Shown here one piece after another: positions 46,840 through 55,140 of a DNA stretch of 64,000 bases. The translations under genes were made by a program, and so were the position numbers. The stretch is from Candidatus Dechloromonas phosphoritropha. Lineage in GTDB: Bacteria > Pseudomonadota > Gammaproteobacteria > Burkholderiales > Rhodocyclaceae. The notes beneath the pieces were generated by a model. The model saw only the letters and a list, made by a program, of their open reading frames with translations, was not told where the DNA came from and did no database searches. Each line of letters opens with the position of its first letter. Position 1 is the first letter of the stretch. The DNA is taken from contig JADKGN010000004.1 in assembly GCA_016722705.1 (NCBI GenBank), positions 1,364,001-1,428,000 on the forward strand. The letters are read 5' to 3'.

Positions 46840-48009
46840 TTACTTCTTCTTTAGCGCCGCCTTCCAGTCCCTGAAGACGTCGAGGTCGACGCCATCCGGA
46901 TAGTTGAGCAGACGGGGGCTGTAGCCTTTCTTTTTCAACTCGCCGTATTGCCAGATAATTTCCTTGGTCTTGCGATCGATGACAATCACACGGTCATTGA
47001 GGTCGTCCACTACCAGAATGTCGCCGGTATCAGGCAACTCGCGGGCGATGGACGAATGATCGAGCATCTTCTCGCCTTCCTTGACGAAGTATTCCCAGGC
47101 GATCTTGCGCGTCGCCGGATCGAAAATGACCACGCGCCCCGGCTTCCAGAAATCGGCCACGATAACCTGCTTGCCATCCACGGTAGGGAAGGCATCTGAC
47201 GGGTATTTGATATTCGGTGCCTTGACGCTCCACAGAACCTTGCCTTCGCGCGTGATGCGCGATATCCACGCCTCGCTGATCTCGGTGACGAGAATGTCTC
47301 CGTTCTCCAGCGGCGTCGCGCCGTTGGGATGCCCCAAGGTATGCGGCGGGTTGTGTTTACAGTTTCCCGCCTTGCCCCACTGAGTCGTGATCCGATTATC
47401 CTTGGGGTCGACGATGATGACCCGGCAGTTACGAATATCCGCCGTCAGGAACTGGCCATCCTCCAGCAGATGGGCGTCGTCCGGATAATTCAGCAATCCG
47501 TCGGTGCTGCCCCGTGTATCGGGCACGCCGTAGGTCCAGATGATCGCGCGTTTTTCGTAATCGACGATATGGACATCGAAGTTATCTTCCTCGCTCACCG
47601 CCAACTGTCGGCCATCGTGCGAGAAATTGACGTCTTCGTTACCCCGGTAGATCTTCAGGCTCGGTGAGGGAAACTCCCAGACGATACTCTTGTCCGGCGC
47701 CACCTCGATCAGCCTGTTGTTGCGTCGGTCGGCAATAACAATCGGATAGGGCAGGGGTTTGCCCCAGGAAGGGACTGGCTTTTTGCGATTCCCTGTTACG
47801 GGAGGAATGGGTGGCAGGATGGCCCCACTCGACACCATGCCGGCGCCCGTCATTTCCGCCGTAACCTCCACGTCCCGGCCCGGCGTTTTCGACTTGTCGG
47901 TCGCTGCCGGCAGCAAGGGGGATGCGACGCACTTCACGGCAAACCCCAGCCCAAGGACAAACGCCAGAGACGCTCTACCCAGAGTGAACCATCCATTCGA
48001 ATCATTCAT
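46840..48009 (-). CDS. Secreted beta-propeller protein (NHL/PQQ-like repeats)
   Basis: A 389-residue protein with a signal-like start (MNDSNGWFTLGRASLAFVLG) and a disordered linker, then repeated four-stranded units: YPIVIADRRNNRLIEVAPDK, VHIVDYEKRAIIWTYG, GDILVTEISEAWISRI, GDILVVDDLNDRVIVID. The repeats (visible at about 85, 150, 195, 240, 290 and 335) suggest a six- or seven-bladed propeller, as in arylsulfotransferase-like or quinoprotein sensors. No catalytic set seen. ATG at 48009 has GAGGAAG upstream. It follows the alpha-carbonic anhydrase gene. Confidence 0.65.
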   Translation of the reverse strand: MNDSNGWFTLGRASLAFVLGLGFAVKCVASPLLPAATDKSKTPGRDVEVTAEMTGAGMVSSGAILPPIPPVTGNRKKPVPSWGKPLPYPIVIADRRNNRLIEVAPDKSIVWEFPSPSLKIYRGNEDVNFSHDGRQLAVSEEDNFDVHIVDYEKRAIIWTYGVPDTRGSTDGLLNYPDDAHLLEDGQFLTADIRNCRVIIVDPKDNRITTQWGKAGNCKHNPPHTLGHPNGATPLENGDILVTEISEAWISRITREGKVLWSVKAPNIKYPSDAFPTVDGKQVIVADFWKPGRVVIFDPATRKIAWEYFVKEGEKMLDHSSIARELPDTGDILVVDDLNDRVIVIDRKTKEIIWQYGELKKKGYSPRLLNYPDGVDLDVFRDWKAALKKK

Positions 48010-48111
48010 CAAATCTTCCTCGTAGTTCCGGCTTGCCACTGGCTCACCTGATCGCTTCATCACACACGCCGCCCGTACCGCATCGGCTGGCACCACGCAG
48101 TTCAACTCAAG

Positions 48112-48786
48112 TCAACGGCTCTCTCTGACGATGCGTCCATTCAGCGGTTGTACAGGTCTGGCATTATCGGAAAATATGCCCTTATAGCGAGCCAACTGGT
48201 CGGCCGACAATTCCAGCGGCTGTTTCATCACCAGCCAGGTAACGCCCTCGGTACAGGGCGGCCCAGTAAGCGAGCCGTCATAGGAATAGTAGCCGCGCTC
48301 GCGCGGCACCAAGCCACGCGGACTGATGCGAACACTTGGCATAGCATGGTCTCCATCGGCCTGCGGGGGTACCTTAGGCAACAACATGGCTAGCATCGGG
48401 TTTTCTGCACCCTTGCGAAAGAGAATCACGATAACCACCAACCCGCCGGTTTTGCTCTTATGGACGAGATGGGCGGCCATGCCGAACTCCTCACCTGCAA
48501 CTCGATCCCCTCCAGGCGTATGAAAATGAAACTGTTGCAGGACATATGTCTCTTTGCCAACAACGACGTGGTTGCCGTTGGCAAAGCGAACACGCACCGT
48601 ATGGCCGTCATTGGCAATCTTGAGTGGTGCATCCAGGTAGTGGAATTCGATGGGTGGCAGCACTTGCCGAACTGGGGAAATAATATCGATCGGCGACTGG
48701 CGGCGGCCGTACTCACATAGATCCAGACTGGATCCGCTGACCACGAGCGGCGCCATTAGCAACCCCGATAGCAGAAGATCGGCCAT
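48112..48786 (-). CDS. Alpha-class carbonic anhydrase, divergent
   Basis: A 224-residue exported protein. Family blocks are RRQSPIDI, FHFHTPGGD (two zinc histidines), MAAHLVHKS (third histidine) and SLTGPPCTEGVTWLV (Thr199 equivalent kept). The two conserved glutamates of the second shell (E106 and E117 of the human numbering, normally in HSPSEH and E-HLVH) are Gly and Ala here. It would hydrate CO2 in the periplasm. The signal-like MADLLLSGLLMAPLVVSG start at 48786 is preferred; an upstream in-frame start exists at 48879. Activity is uncertain. Confidence 0.75.
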   Translation of the reverse strand: MADLLLSGLLMAPLVVSGSSLDLCEYGRRQSPIDIISPVRQVLPPIEFHYLDAPLKIANDGHTVRVRFANGNHVVVGKETYVLQQFHFHTPGGDRVAGEEFGMAAHLVHKSKTGGLVVIVILFRKGAENPMLAMLLPKVPPQADGDHAMPSVRISPRGLVPRERGYYSYDGSLTGPPCTEGVTWLVMKQPLELSADQLARYKGIFSDNARPVQPLNGRIVRESR

Positions 48787-48930
48787 GCCCCAATGTTCGA
48801 TTCTCAAACCATCCTCTGACTTGTTACATTCAATGGCCACTTTGAGCAGCCCTAGCTTCCGGTGAAGCCTGCTTCGCATTGATCCGAGAGCATCATGCGC
48901 CTCGGATGACGAATGTCTGTTGACTTAGGT

Positions 48931-49310
48931 CAGAGCACTATCGGGAAATTGAGATTCACTAGCCGGTCGAATTCGGAGAGATTGTTGGTCACCAGCGCCA
49001 GGCCGGCGCTACGGGGATGAGCGGCGATGTGGAGGTCGTTTACGCCGATTGGCTATCCCGAGCGTTCCAGTGTGGCGCTGATGCTGGCATAGTGATAGGC
49101 GGCCTCGGGGGTGTAGGGCAATATCGTCAAGCGGCTGCAGAAATCTTCGCCGACATCGAGATTGCGGGCCGGGAACTGGCTTTTCCCGGCACCGAGTACC
49201 AGTTCCGCGAGGTTGACCGCTGAAATGGCCATCCTTCCGTGCTGGCGGTTGACTATCTCGCGCACCTCGGGTGGTCGGCGCTTGATGACGAAGAAATATG
49301 ACTTTACGAC
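48931..49310 (-). pseudogene. VapC-like PIN-domain toxin, inactivated
   Basis: Read on the minus strand: VIKRRPPEVREIVNRQHGRM, AISAVNLAELVLGAGKS, then SATLERSG, a TAG, then PIGVNDLHIAAHPRSAGLAL and VTNNLSEFDRL. This is the VapC family body with one amber codon inside the conserved G-PIG-ND motif. The N-terminal LDTN acidic motif is not readable either (the 5' end near 49300 is garbled). No antitoxin gene is beside it. Confidence 0.75.
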
Positions 49311-49377
49311 ACGTCAGAGATAAAGCTCTTGCGTATGTGTCTCTTCTACCCAAGCGCAATTTCCAAAGCGTTTGTTG

Positions 49378-49397
49378 CGGTCGACCGCAAAATCCGG
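49378..49397 (-). repeat. Short extragenic 3' motif, copy 2
   Basis: On the minus strand CCGGATTTTGCGGTCGACCG, 8 bases past the MoaD-like stop. It matches the 33-52 element (18 of 20 bases) in the same orientation relative to its gene. Here the adjacent TTGCGGTCGACCGCAA is a perfect 16-base palindrome. Confidence 0.4.
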
Positions 49398-49404
49398 GTG
49401 ATTT

Positions 49405-49779
49405 TCAGTTGCCCACGGAGATCACGGCCTCATCCTGGCCACCCAACACGGCACGCTCGGTAGCCGTGTGAACGAGGCCGACTGGACAACTCGGGCTGGC
49501 AACGGCAACGATGCTGAGCACTTCCTCCTGATCGACCGGCATCGCCAGGCTTTCTCGTCCATGCAACACGGCGCCGCCAAAATAGACCGCCAGACCATCG
49601 GCCAGGCTGCCGTCGGCGCAAAGCAGCGCTTCGCCCAGCGCCGGGCAGGCATGACCGAGCGCCTCGAGGATTTGGCCGACGGTCTCGCCGCTGGCCATGA
49701 TTTCGTCACGGCCTTCGACAAGAGGGCGCAGGATGGGGGGAATGCGGACCGAGACGACGGGAGTTTCGCTCTTCAACAT
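49405..49779 (-). CDS. MoaD/ThiS-like ubiquitin-fold protein without terminal Gly-Gly
   Basis: A 124-residue protein starting MLKSETPVVSVRIPPILRPL, with a very strong AAAGGAGGTG ribosome-binding site. The beta-grasp pattern is clear: VEGRDEIMASGETVGQILEA, FGGAVLHGRESLAMPVDQEE, VLSIVAVAS. MoaD and ThiS normally end in Gly-Gly right after this last strand. Here it continues with about 30 more residues and ends ISVGN. So it cannot be a standard sulfur carrier unless it is processed. It lies downstream of phaC in the same direction. Confidence 0.6.
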   Translation of the reverse strand: MLKSETPVVSVRIPPILRPLVEGRDEIMASGETVGQILEALGHACPALGEALLCADGSLADGLAVYFGGAVLHGRESLAMPVDQEEVLSIVAVASPSCPVGLVHTATERAVLGGQDEAVISVGN

Positions 49780-49833
49780 GACACACCTCCTTTCGAGTAT
49801 GTGGTTTTGACAGCACCGGTTCGGGAAGTTCAC

Positions 49834-49860
49834 GAAAAACGGGAGGCCGCAGCCTCCCGT
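49834..49860 (-). terminator. Rho-independent terminator of phaC
   Basis: Perfect 9-bp stem ACGGGAGGC/GCCTCCCGT with a 4-base loop, followed on the minus strand by TTTTT (49839-49835). It lies 22 bases after the phaC stop, so the MoaD-like gene behind it has its own leader (49780-49833). Confidence 0.82.
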
Positions 49861-49882
49861 CACTTGTCGCAAGCAGCCGAGC

Positions 49883-51721
49883 CTATTTGGCCTTCTTCTG
49901 CGTATCCAGACGGAACTTGACGTAGGAGCCAGGCGCAGGCTCGATGACCGCGAGGGCTCCGTCTTCGGCGTTGCGTGCCTTGACCTTGGCGCTGCCACCC
50001 GGCAGGCTGGTCAGCCATTGGTTCCAGTGCGTCCACCAGGAGCCGGAATTCTGCGTCGCGCCGGCCAGGAAGTCCTGAGGATCTTCCGGCAGGTTGCCGT
50101 CGGTCGCGTCATTAGTCCAGTAACCATACTTGTTGGCCACCGGCGGATTGACGATGCCGGCGATGTGACCGGAGCCGCCGAGGACGAACTTGGTGGCGCC
50201 GGTCGGTAGCAGCGCGCCCATGTAGGTGCTCTTCCAGGGGGCGATGTGGTCTTCAAGCGTGGAGACGAAGTAGCACGGAACCTTGACCTTGCGCAGATCG
50301 ATCTTGACGCCACCCAGCGTCAGGTAGCCAGGCTTGACCAGATTGTTCTCGAGGTACATGTTGCGCAAATAATAGCTGTGCATTGCCGCCGGCATCCGGG
50401 TTGAATCGGAGTTCCAGAAGAGCAGGTCGAAGGGGAACGGATCCTTGCCCAGCAGATAGTTGTTGATGACGAAGGACCAGATCAGGTCGTTGGCGCGCAG
50501 CATGTTGAAGGTGCCGGCCATCTGGGCACCTTCGTGGTAGCCGCGTTCGAACATTTTCTTCTCGAGGCCGACAACCGTTGCTTCATCGAGGAAGACACGC
50601 AGTTCGCCGGGCTCGGAGAAATCGAGCATGGTCGTGAAGAAGGTGCCTGAATTGCCGCGCTTGTCCTTCTTGGCAGCCATGTACGCCAGCGTGGTCATGA
50701 CCAGCGTGCCACCGAGACAGTAGCCAGCCATATCGACGCTGTCCTCGCCGGTCTGGGCGCAAACCTGACTGATGGCTTCCATGGAACCTGAGAGCAGGTA
50801 ATCCTCAAAGCTCTTTTGGGCGAGTTTCTCGTCCGGGTTGATCCATGACACGATGAATGTGGTGCGGCCCTGGTCGGTCGCCCATTTGACCATCGAGTTC
50901 TTTTCGCGCAGGTCGAGAATGTAATACTTGTTGATCCATGGCGGAACGATCAGGAAAGGTCTCTTGTACTGGTCAGGCGTCGCCGGATCGTACTGGATCA
51001 GCTGAAACAACTCGTTCTGGAAAACCACCTTGCCCGGCGTCGTGGCGACGTTCTTGCCCATTTCGAAGGCCGAAGTGTCGGTCATGCGGATGCGCAGTTC
51101 GCCGTCGCCAGCCTCTATGTCATTCAGCAGGTTGTTGAGACCCTTGATCAGGTTCTGGCCCTGACTCTTGACGGTTTCACGGAAGACTTCCGGGTTGGTC
51201 AGGGCGAAGTTGGACGGTGACAGGGCGTCAATATACTGGCGGGTGAAGAAGTTGACCTTCAACTGGGTCGCTTCGTCCAGTCCCTCGGCTCCGGCAACGG
51301 TGTCATGCAGGTGGCGAGCGGTAATCAGATAGGACTGCTTGATAAAGTCGAAGAGGAAATGCTCTTCCCATTCCCCGTCCTTGAAGCGGTTGTCGCCCTT
51401 CTTCGGTGCGGCGACCGGCGACTGCGCGGGCATGCCGAGCATCTTCATCGAGGTGTTCTGCCACAGCGAGAAGTAGTCCCACATCATGTTCATCTGGGTC
51501 TGGGCCATCTTGTACGGATTGGCCAACAGGCGGGACGACAGGTCCATGAAGGCCTTGGCGACGCCGAGTTCATCGGTCGGAGCGGAAGCGCCATCCTTGG
51601 CTTTCTTTTCCATGAACTTCGCTATCATCCGGGAGGCACGCTGGGCGACTTCCGCATAGGCTTTGGCCATTTCGGCCGGATTGGGCAGATTGGCTGCCTT
51701 ATCGACGGTTTGCTGCGACAT
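49883..51721 (-). CDS. phaC: Class I poly(3-hydroxyalkanoate) synthase
   Basis: A 612-residue PHA synthase. The lipase-like box is AGYCLGGT with the active cysteine near 335, and the catalytic histidine lies in GGSGHIAGIVNPP. It polymerises (R)-3-hydroxyacyl-CoA into storage granules. The ATG at 51721 with GGGAG seven bases upstream is preferred to a TTG two codons earlier. No phaR or phasin is adjacent. A thiolase that could supply acetoacetyl-CoA is at 56318. Confidence 0.95.
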   Translation of the reverse strand: MSQQTVDKAANLPNPAEMAKAYAEVAQRASRMIAKFMEKKAKDGASAPTDELGVAKAFMDLSSRLLANPYKMAQTQMNMMWDYFSLWQNTSMKMLGMPAQSPVAAPKKGDNRFKDGEWEEHFLFDFIKQSYLITARHLHDTVAGAEGLDEATQLKVNFFTRQYIDALSPSNFALTNPEVFRETVKSQGQNLIKGLNNLLNDIEAGDGELRIRMTDTSAFEMGKNVATTPGKVVFQNELFQLIQYDPATPDQYKRPFLIVPPWINKYYILDLREKNSMVKWATDQGRTTFIVSWINPDEKLAQKSFEDYLLSGSMEAISQVCAQTGEDSVDMAGYCLGGTLVMTTLAYMAAKKDKRGNSGTFFTTMLDFSEPGELRVFLDEATVVGLEKKMFERGYHEGAQMAGTFNMLRANDLIWSFVINNYLLGKDPFPFDLLFWNSDSTRMPAAMHSYYLRNMYLENNLVKPGYLTLGGVKIDLRKVKVPCYFVSTLEDHIAPWKSTYMGALLPTGATKFVLGGSGHIAGIVNPPVANKYGYWTNDATDGNLPEDPQDFLAGATQNSGSWWTHWNQWLTSLPGGSAKVKARNAEDGALAVIEPAPGSYVKFRLDTQKKAK

Positions 51722-51752
51722 ACTCAAACTCCCTCTCTCAGTGCGCGGCCGG

Positions 51753-52778
51753 TCAATGCCGGGACCGCAAGAATCGAATTACACCATCGGCGTCGGTGCC
51801 GCAAGACAGCCGGCCAGCTTGTCGAAGGTAATTCAGGTGGGCGATCGCCTCGCCCATACCGAACATCGTCTGATGTGTATCGAGTGCTCGCTGAAACAAG
51901 GTCTCGAGCAACCCGGCTGCGCTCTTCGGCGCATCTTCACAAGCCTCCTCAAGCGCGCGCAACCGATCTTCATGGTGCGCGCGCAACTCCTGGACCCGCA
52001 CCCGAACCCCGGTGAAGGGCAGCCCGTGCGAAGGTAAAACCTGGGTTCTTTCCGGAATTTCCCGAGCCAGTTCTCCCAGCGATTCCAGGAACCAGCCCAA
52101 TGAATCGGCTTCCGGGGTCGCCGCGAGTACACTGATATTGGTGGAAATTTTAGGCAAAAGCATATCACCGGAAATTAACACGTCGAGCTCTGCGCAGTAA
52201 AGCGCCATATGCTCTGGTGAATGCCCGTGGCCAATAAAAATACTCCACTTTCTTCCGTTGACCGTGACCGCGTCGCCAGCTTTCAAGCGATGGTAGTACT
52301 CGGGCAATTCCGGCACCGCCATGCGATATCCCGAACCCCGCCTTTCGAACCTGGCCAGGCGATCGCCATCGAGCCCGTGCTGCCGGAACTGATCGACCAT
52401 GAAACGCGCGCCATGCCCGCCGAATTCATTCCAGACTGCATGGGCAGTCAGGAACTCGCCGGTCGTCATCCACAGGTCCGCCCCCGTCTCGCTCATCAGC
52501 CATGACGCCAGGCCGAGGTGGTCAGGATGAAAATGGGTGACGATCAGGCGTCGCACCGGCGCGTCTAGTCCCGCCAGAACTTTCAGCCAGGCTTCGCGCA
52601 CGCCATCGGTCGCGAACCCGGTGTCGACTATCGTCCACCCGTCGCCATCACGGAGTAGCCACAGGTTGATATGGTCGAGCTGGAAAGGCAGCGGCATGCG
52701 CAGCCAGAAGACACCGGGCGCGACTTCGATCTTCTCGCCGGTAGCGGGCGGGTGAGCATGGGGATAATGCAGGGGCAT
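51753..52778 (-). CDS. Metallo-beta-lactamase-fold hydrolase
   Basis: A 341-residue MBL-fold protein: LDHINLWLLRDGDGWTIVDT, the metal motif VTHFHPDHLGLAS, FIGHGHSPEHM and LPSHGLPFTGV. The C-terminal helices match the large lactamase-B family often placed in acyl-CoA operons (hydroxyacylglutathione-hydrolase-like, or beta-lactamase_2 in fatty-acid contexts). ATG at 52778 with AAGGAT before it. It is divergent from liuR. Substrate unknown. Confidence 0.8.
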   Translation of the reverse strand: MPLHYPHAHPPATGEKIEVAPGVFWLRMPLPFQLDHINLWLLRDGDGWTIVDTGFATDGVREAWLKVLAGLDAPVRRLIVTHFHPDHLGLASWLMSETGADLWMTTGEFLTAHAVWNEFGGHGARFMVDQFRQHGLDGDRLARFERRGSGYRMAVPELPEYYHRLKAGDAVTVNGRKWSIFIGHGHSPEHMALYCAELDVLISGDMLLPKISTNISVLAATPEADSLGWFLESLGELAREIPERTQVLPSHGLPFTGVRVRVQELRAHHEDRLRALEEACEDAPKSAAGLLETLFQRALDTHQTMFGMGEAIAHLNYLRQAGRLSCGTDADGVIRFLRSRH

Positions 52779-53009
52779 GGGATATCCTTGACACAAGATG
52801 TTGGAAATTAACACAGAGCCCCGGTGGCGCCCTAGTGAGCACGGTCCGCACGCCGAAATTGCCGAGGATCCGTTCGGTTGCGCCCGCCCCGCCTTCGGCC
52901 ATGGGCGCGCCACCGCCGGTCGGCAAGCGCGGAAGCCGCTGCGCCGAAGCCGGATTGATAAAACAATCTGGTTCTGATTTACTTGGCTCCCTGAATCGAG
53001 GAACCCGAA
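52779..53009. other. Intergenic region MBL hydrolase / liuR
   Basis: 231 bp with divergent starts on both sides. GAGGA precedes the TTG of liuR. I see no gene and no copy of the TTGACGT palindrome found before the thioesterase gene. Confidence 0.35.
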
Positions 53010-53402
53010 TTGATCCTGACCGTCGCCAGATTCGCTATTTCCGACCTTGCCCGCGAGTTTGGTATCACCCCGCGAACGATCCGCTTCTGGGAGGATCAGG
53101 GCATCCTGGCACCGGACCGCGAGGGCCGCAACCGAGTTTTTACTCGCCGCGACCGCGCCCGCCTCAAGATGGCCTTGCGCGGCAAGCGGCTCGGACTGTC
53201 GCTGGCCGAAATCAAGGACCTGATCGGCATGTACTCGGGCACCGAGGATGAAACCCCGCAACTGATCGAATGCCTGCGCGTCATGTCCAAGCGACGCGAG
53301 GCCCTCGAGCAGCAGCGTGAAGACATCGAAGCGATGCTGGCGGACATCACGCAGTTCGAGCGGCAATGCGAGCAGGAACTTCTGCGCCGGAATTCCCGAT
53401 GA
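53010..53402 (+). CDS. liuR: MerR-family regulator of leucine/isovalerate degradation (LiuR)
   Basis: A 130-residue MerR regulator, TTG start after GAGGA. The winged helix is FAISDLAREFGITPRTIRFW, EDQGILAPDREGRNRVFT. A coiled-coil dimer helix follows (RREALEQQREDIEAMLADI). There is no long metal or drug domain. LiuR represses or activates the liu genes, and a palindrome in the gap 18 bases downstream (53421-53436) is the likely site. Assignment rests on this context and on the IVD and MCC genes after it. Confidence 0.85.
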   Translation: MILTVARFAISDLAREFGITPRTIRFWEDQGILAPDREGRNRVFTRRDRARLKMALRGKRLGLSLAEIKDLIGMYSGTEDETPQLIECLRVMSKRREALEQQREDIEAMLADITQFERQCEQELLRRNSR

Positions 53403-53420
53403 TCGATACCAAAAGACATG

Positions 53421-53448
53421 TTGACGTTTACGTCAACGTGAATACAAT
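53421..53448 (+). promoter_or_regulatory. LiuR operator overlapping a sigma-70 promoter
   Basis: TTGACGTTTACGTCAA (53421-53436) is a near-perfect 16-bp palindrome and contains a consensus-like -35 (TTGACG). A -10 TACAAT lies at 53443-53448, 16 bp from the -35; a TTGACG to AATATA spacing of 19 bp (MerR-type) is also possible. Transcription would begin near the ATG at 53455, so the thioesterase mRNA may be leaderless. Confidence 0.7.
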
Positions 53449-53454
53449 ATAGCC

Positions 53455-53910
53455 ATGTTCCACATCGCCGACCCCCACCTTGCCGAACGCGTCCGCGCCA
53501 GCTTTGCGCTACAGCACGCGATGAGCCTGATCCGGGCGACGGTGCCGGTCGTCGAGCATGGGCGTACCGAGATCCATCTGCCGCACTGGTCCGGCGTCGA
53601 GCAGCAGCACGGCTTCGTCCATGGCGGCGTGGTCGGGATGATCGCCGACTCGGCGGCGGGTTACGCGGCGATGACCATGGTTTCGCCGACGGCATCGGTG
53701 TTGACCGTGGAATACAAGATGAATCTGATGGCGCCTGCCGATGGTGACCACCTGGTCGCCCGTGGCAAGGTGGTCAGGGCAGGACGCACGCTGATCGTCA
53801 CCCAAGCCGAGGTCTTCGCGGTCAAGGACGGCCAGGAAACACAATGCGCGCTGATGCAGCAGACCATCATGGTCATGCACGGCAAATCCGAAAAACTTCA
53901 GGGAGAATGA
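53455..53910 (+). CDS. PaaI-type hotdog thioesterase
   Basis: A 151-residue hotdog-fold protein with the family core QQHGFVHGGVVGMIADSAAG and VEYKMNLMAPADGDHLVARG. It hydrolyses acyl-CoA thioesters, likely trimming dead-end CoA esters. It is first in the liu run. Start at 53455 is nearly at the predicted transcription start; an internal ATG at 53521 would remove the first helix. Confidence 0.85.
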   Translation: MFHIADPHLAERVRASFALQHAMSLIRATVPVVEHGRTEIHLPHWSGVEQQHGFVHGGVVGMIADSAAGYAAMTMVSPTASVLTVEYKMNLMAPADGDHLVARGKVVRAGRTLIVTQAEVFAVKDGQETQCALMQQTIMVMHGKSEKLQGE

Positions 53911-53912
53911 CC

Positions 53913-55085
53913 ATGAACATCCCCAGCCTCGATTTCGGCCTCGGCCAAGACATCAACATGCTGCGCGACGCGGTGAAAGCCTTCGCCGACGCCGAGATCG
54001 CCCCGCGCGCCGCGGAAATCGACCGCGTCAACGAGTTCCCCGCCGATTTGTGGACGAAATTCGGCGACATGGGCCTGCTCGGCATGACCGCCGGCGAGGA
54101 ATACGGCGGCACCGACATGGGCTATCTGGCGCACATCGTCGCGCTGGAAGAAATCTCCCGCGCCTCCGCGTCGGTCGGCCTCTCCTACGGCGCCCATTCC
54201 AACCTGTGCGTCAACCAGATCCGGCGCAACGCCTCCGAGGCGCAGCGCCAAAAATACCTGCCGAAGTTGATTTCCGGAGAACACGTCGGCGCGCTGGCCA
54301 TGTCCGAGGCGAATGCCGGTTCCGATGTCGTGTCGATGAAGCTGAAAGCCAAGAAAAAGGATGATCGTTACGTCCTGAACGGTTCCAAGATGTGGATCAC
54401 CAATGGTGGCGATGCCGACACCCTGGTCGTCTACGCCAAGACCGATCCCAATGCTGGCGCGAAGGGAATGACCGCCTTCATCGTCGAGAAAGGCATGAAG
54501 GGTTTCAGCCACGGAACCCATCTCGACAAGCTGGGCATGCGCGGCTCCAACACCTTTCCGCTATTTTTCGACGACTGCGAAGTGCCGGAAGAAAACGTGC
54601 TGGGTGGCGTCGGTAACGGCACCAGAGTGTTAATGTCCGGCCTCGATTACGAGCGCACCGTGCTGTGCGGTGGGCCGCTCGGCATCATGGCCGCCTGCAT
54701 GGACGCGGTCGTGCCTTTCATCCACGAGCGCAAGCAGTTCGGTCAGGCGATCGGTGAATTCCAGTTGATGCAGGGCAAGGTCGCCGACCTCTATTCGACC
54801 TGGCAGGCGACCCGCGCTTACGTCTATGCTGTCGGCCGCGCCTGCGATGCCGGCGATCATTCGCGGACGCTCAGGAAGGATGCGGCCGGTGCCATTCTAT
54901 ACTCGGCCGAAAAGGCGACCTGGATGGCCGGCGAGGCGATCCAGACGCTGGGCGGCGTCGGCTATACCAACGAGTACCCGGTCGGCCGCCTGTGGCGCGA
55001 CGCCAAGCTCTACGAGATCGGGGCAGGCACCTCGGAAATCCGTAGAATGCTGATTGGTCGCGAACTCTTCGCCGAAACCTCTTGA
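53913..55085 (+). CDS. ivd: Isovaleryl-CoA dehydrogenase
   Basis: A 390-residue FAD acyl-CoA dehydrogenase starting MNIPSLDFGLGQDINMLRDA. The IVD-type catalytic glutamate is in LDYERTVLCGGPLGIMAACM, and HERKQFGQAIGEFQLMQGK and GGVGYTNEYPVGRLWRDAKL match the family. It oxidises isovaleryl-CoA in leucine degradation. The ATG at 53913 has GGGAGA eight bases upstream; one at 53907 is too close to it. Confidence 0.93.
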   Translation: MNIPSLDFGLGQDINMLRDAVKAFADAEIAPRAAEIDRVNEFPADLWTKFGDMGLLGMTAGEEYGGTDMGYLAHIVALEEISRASASVGLSYGAHSNLCVNQIRRNASEAQRQKYLPKLISGEHVGALAMSEANAGSDVVSMKLKAKKKDDRYVLNGSKMWITNGGDADTLVVYAKTDPNAGAKGMTAFIVEKGMKGFSHGTHLDKLGMRGSNTFPLFFDDCEVPEENVLGGVGNGTRVLMSGLDYERTVLCGGPLGIMAACMDAVVPFIHERKQFGQAIGEFQLMQGKVADLYSTWQATRAYVYAVGRACDAGDHSRTLRKDAAGAILYSAEKATWMAGEAIQTLGGVGYTNEYPVGRLWRDAKLYEIGAGTSEIRRMLIGRELFAETS

Positions 55086-55140
55086 CATGCTCCCGCCGGC
55101 GCCCCCAGACCGGGGTGCCGTAACCCAGAAGCAATATCGC

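Noticed and set aside
52835..53251. Rightward frame of 138 codons overlapping the liuR start
   Set aside because: It is a different frame over the promoter region and the liuR gene, with no motif or ribosome-binding site.
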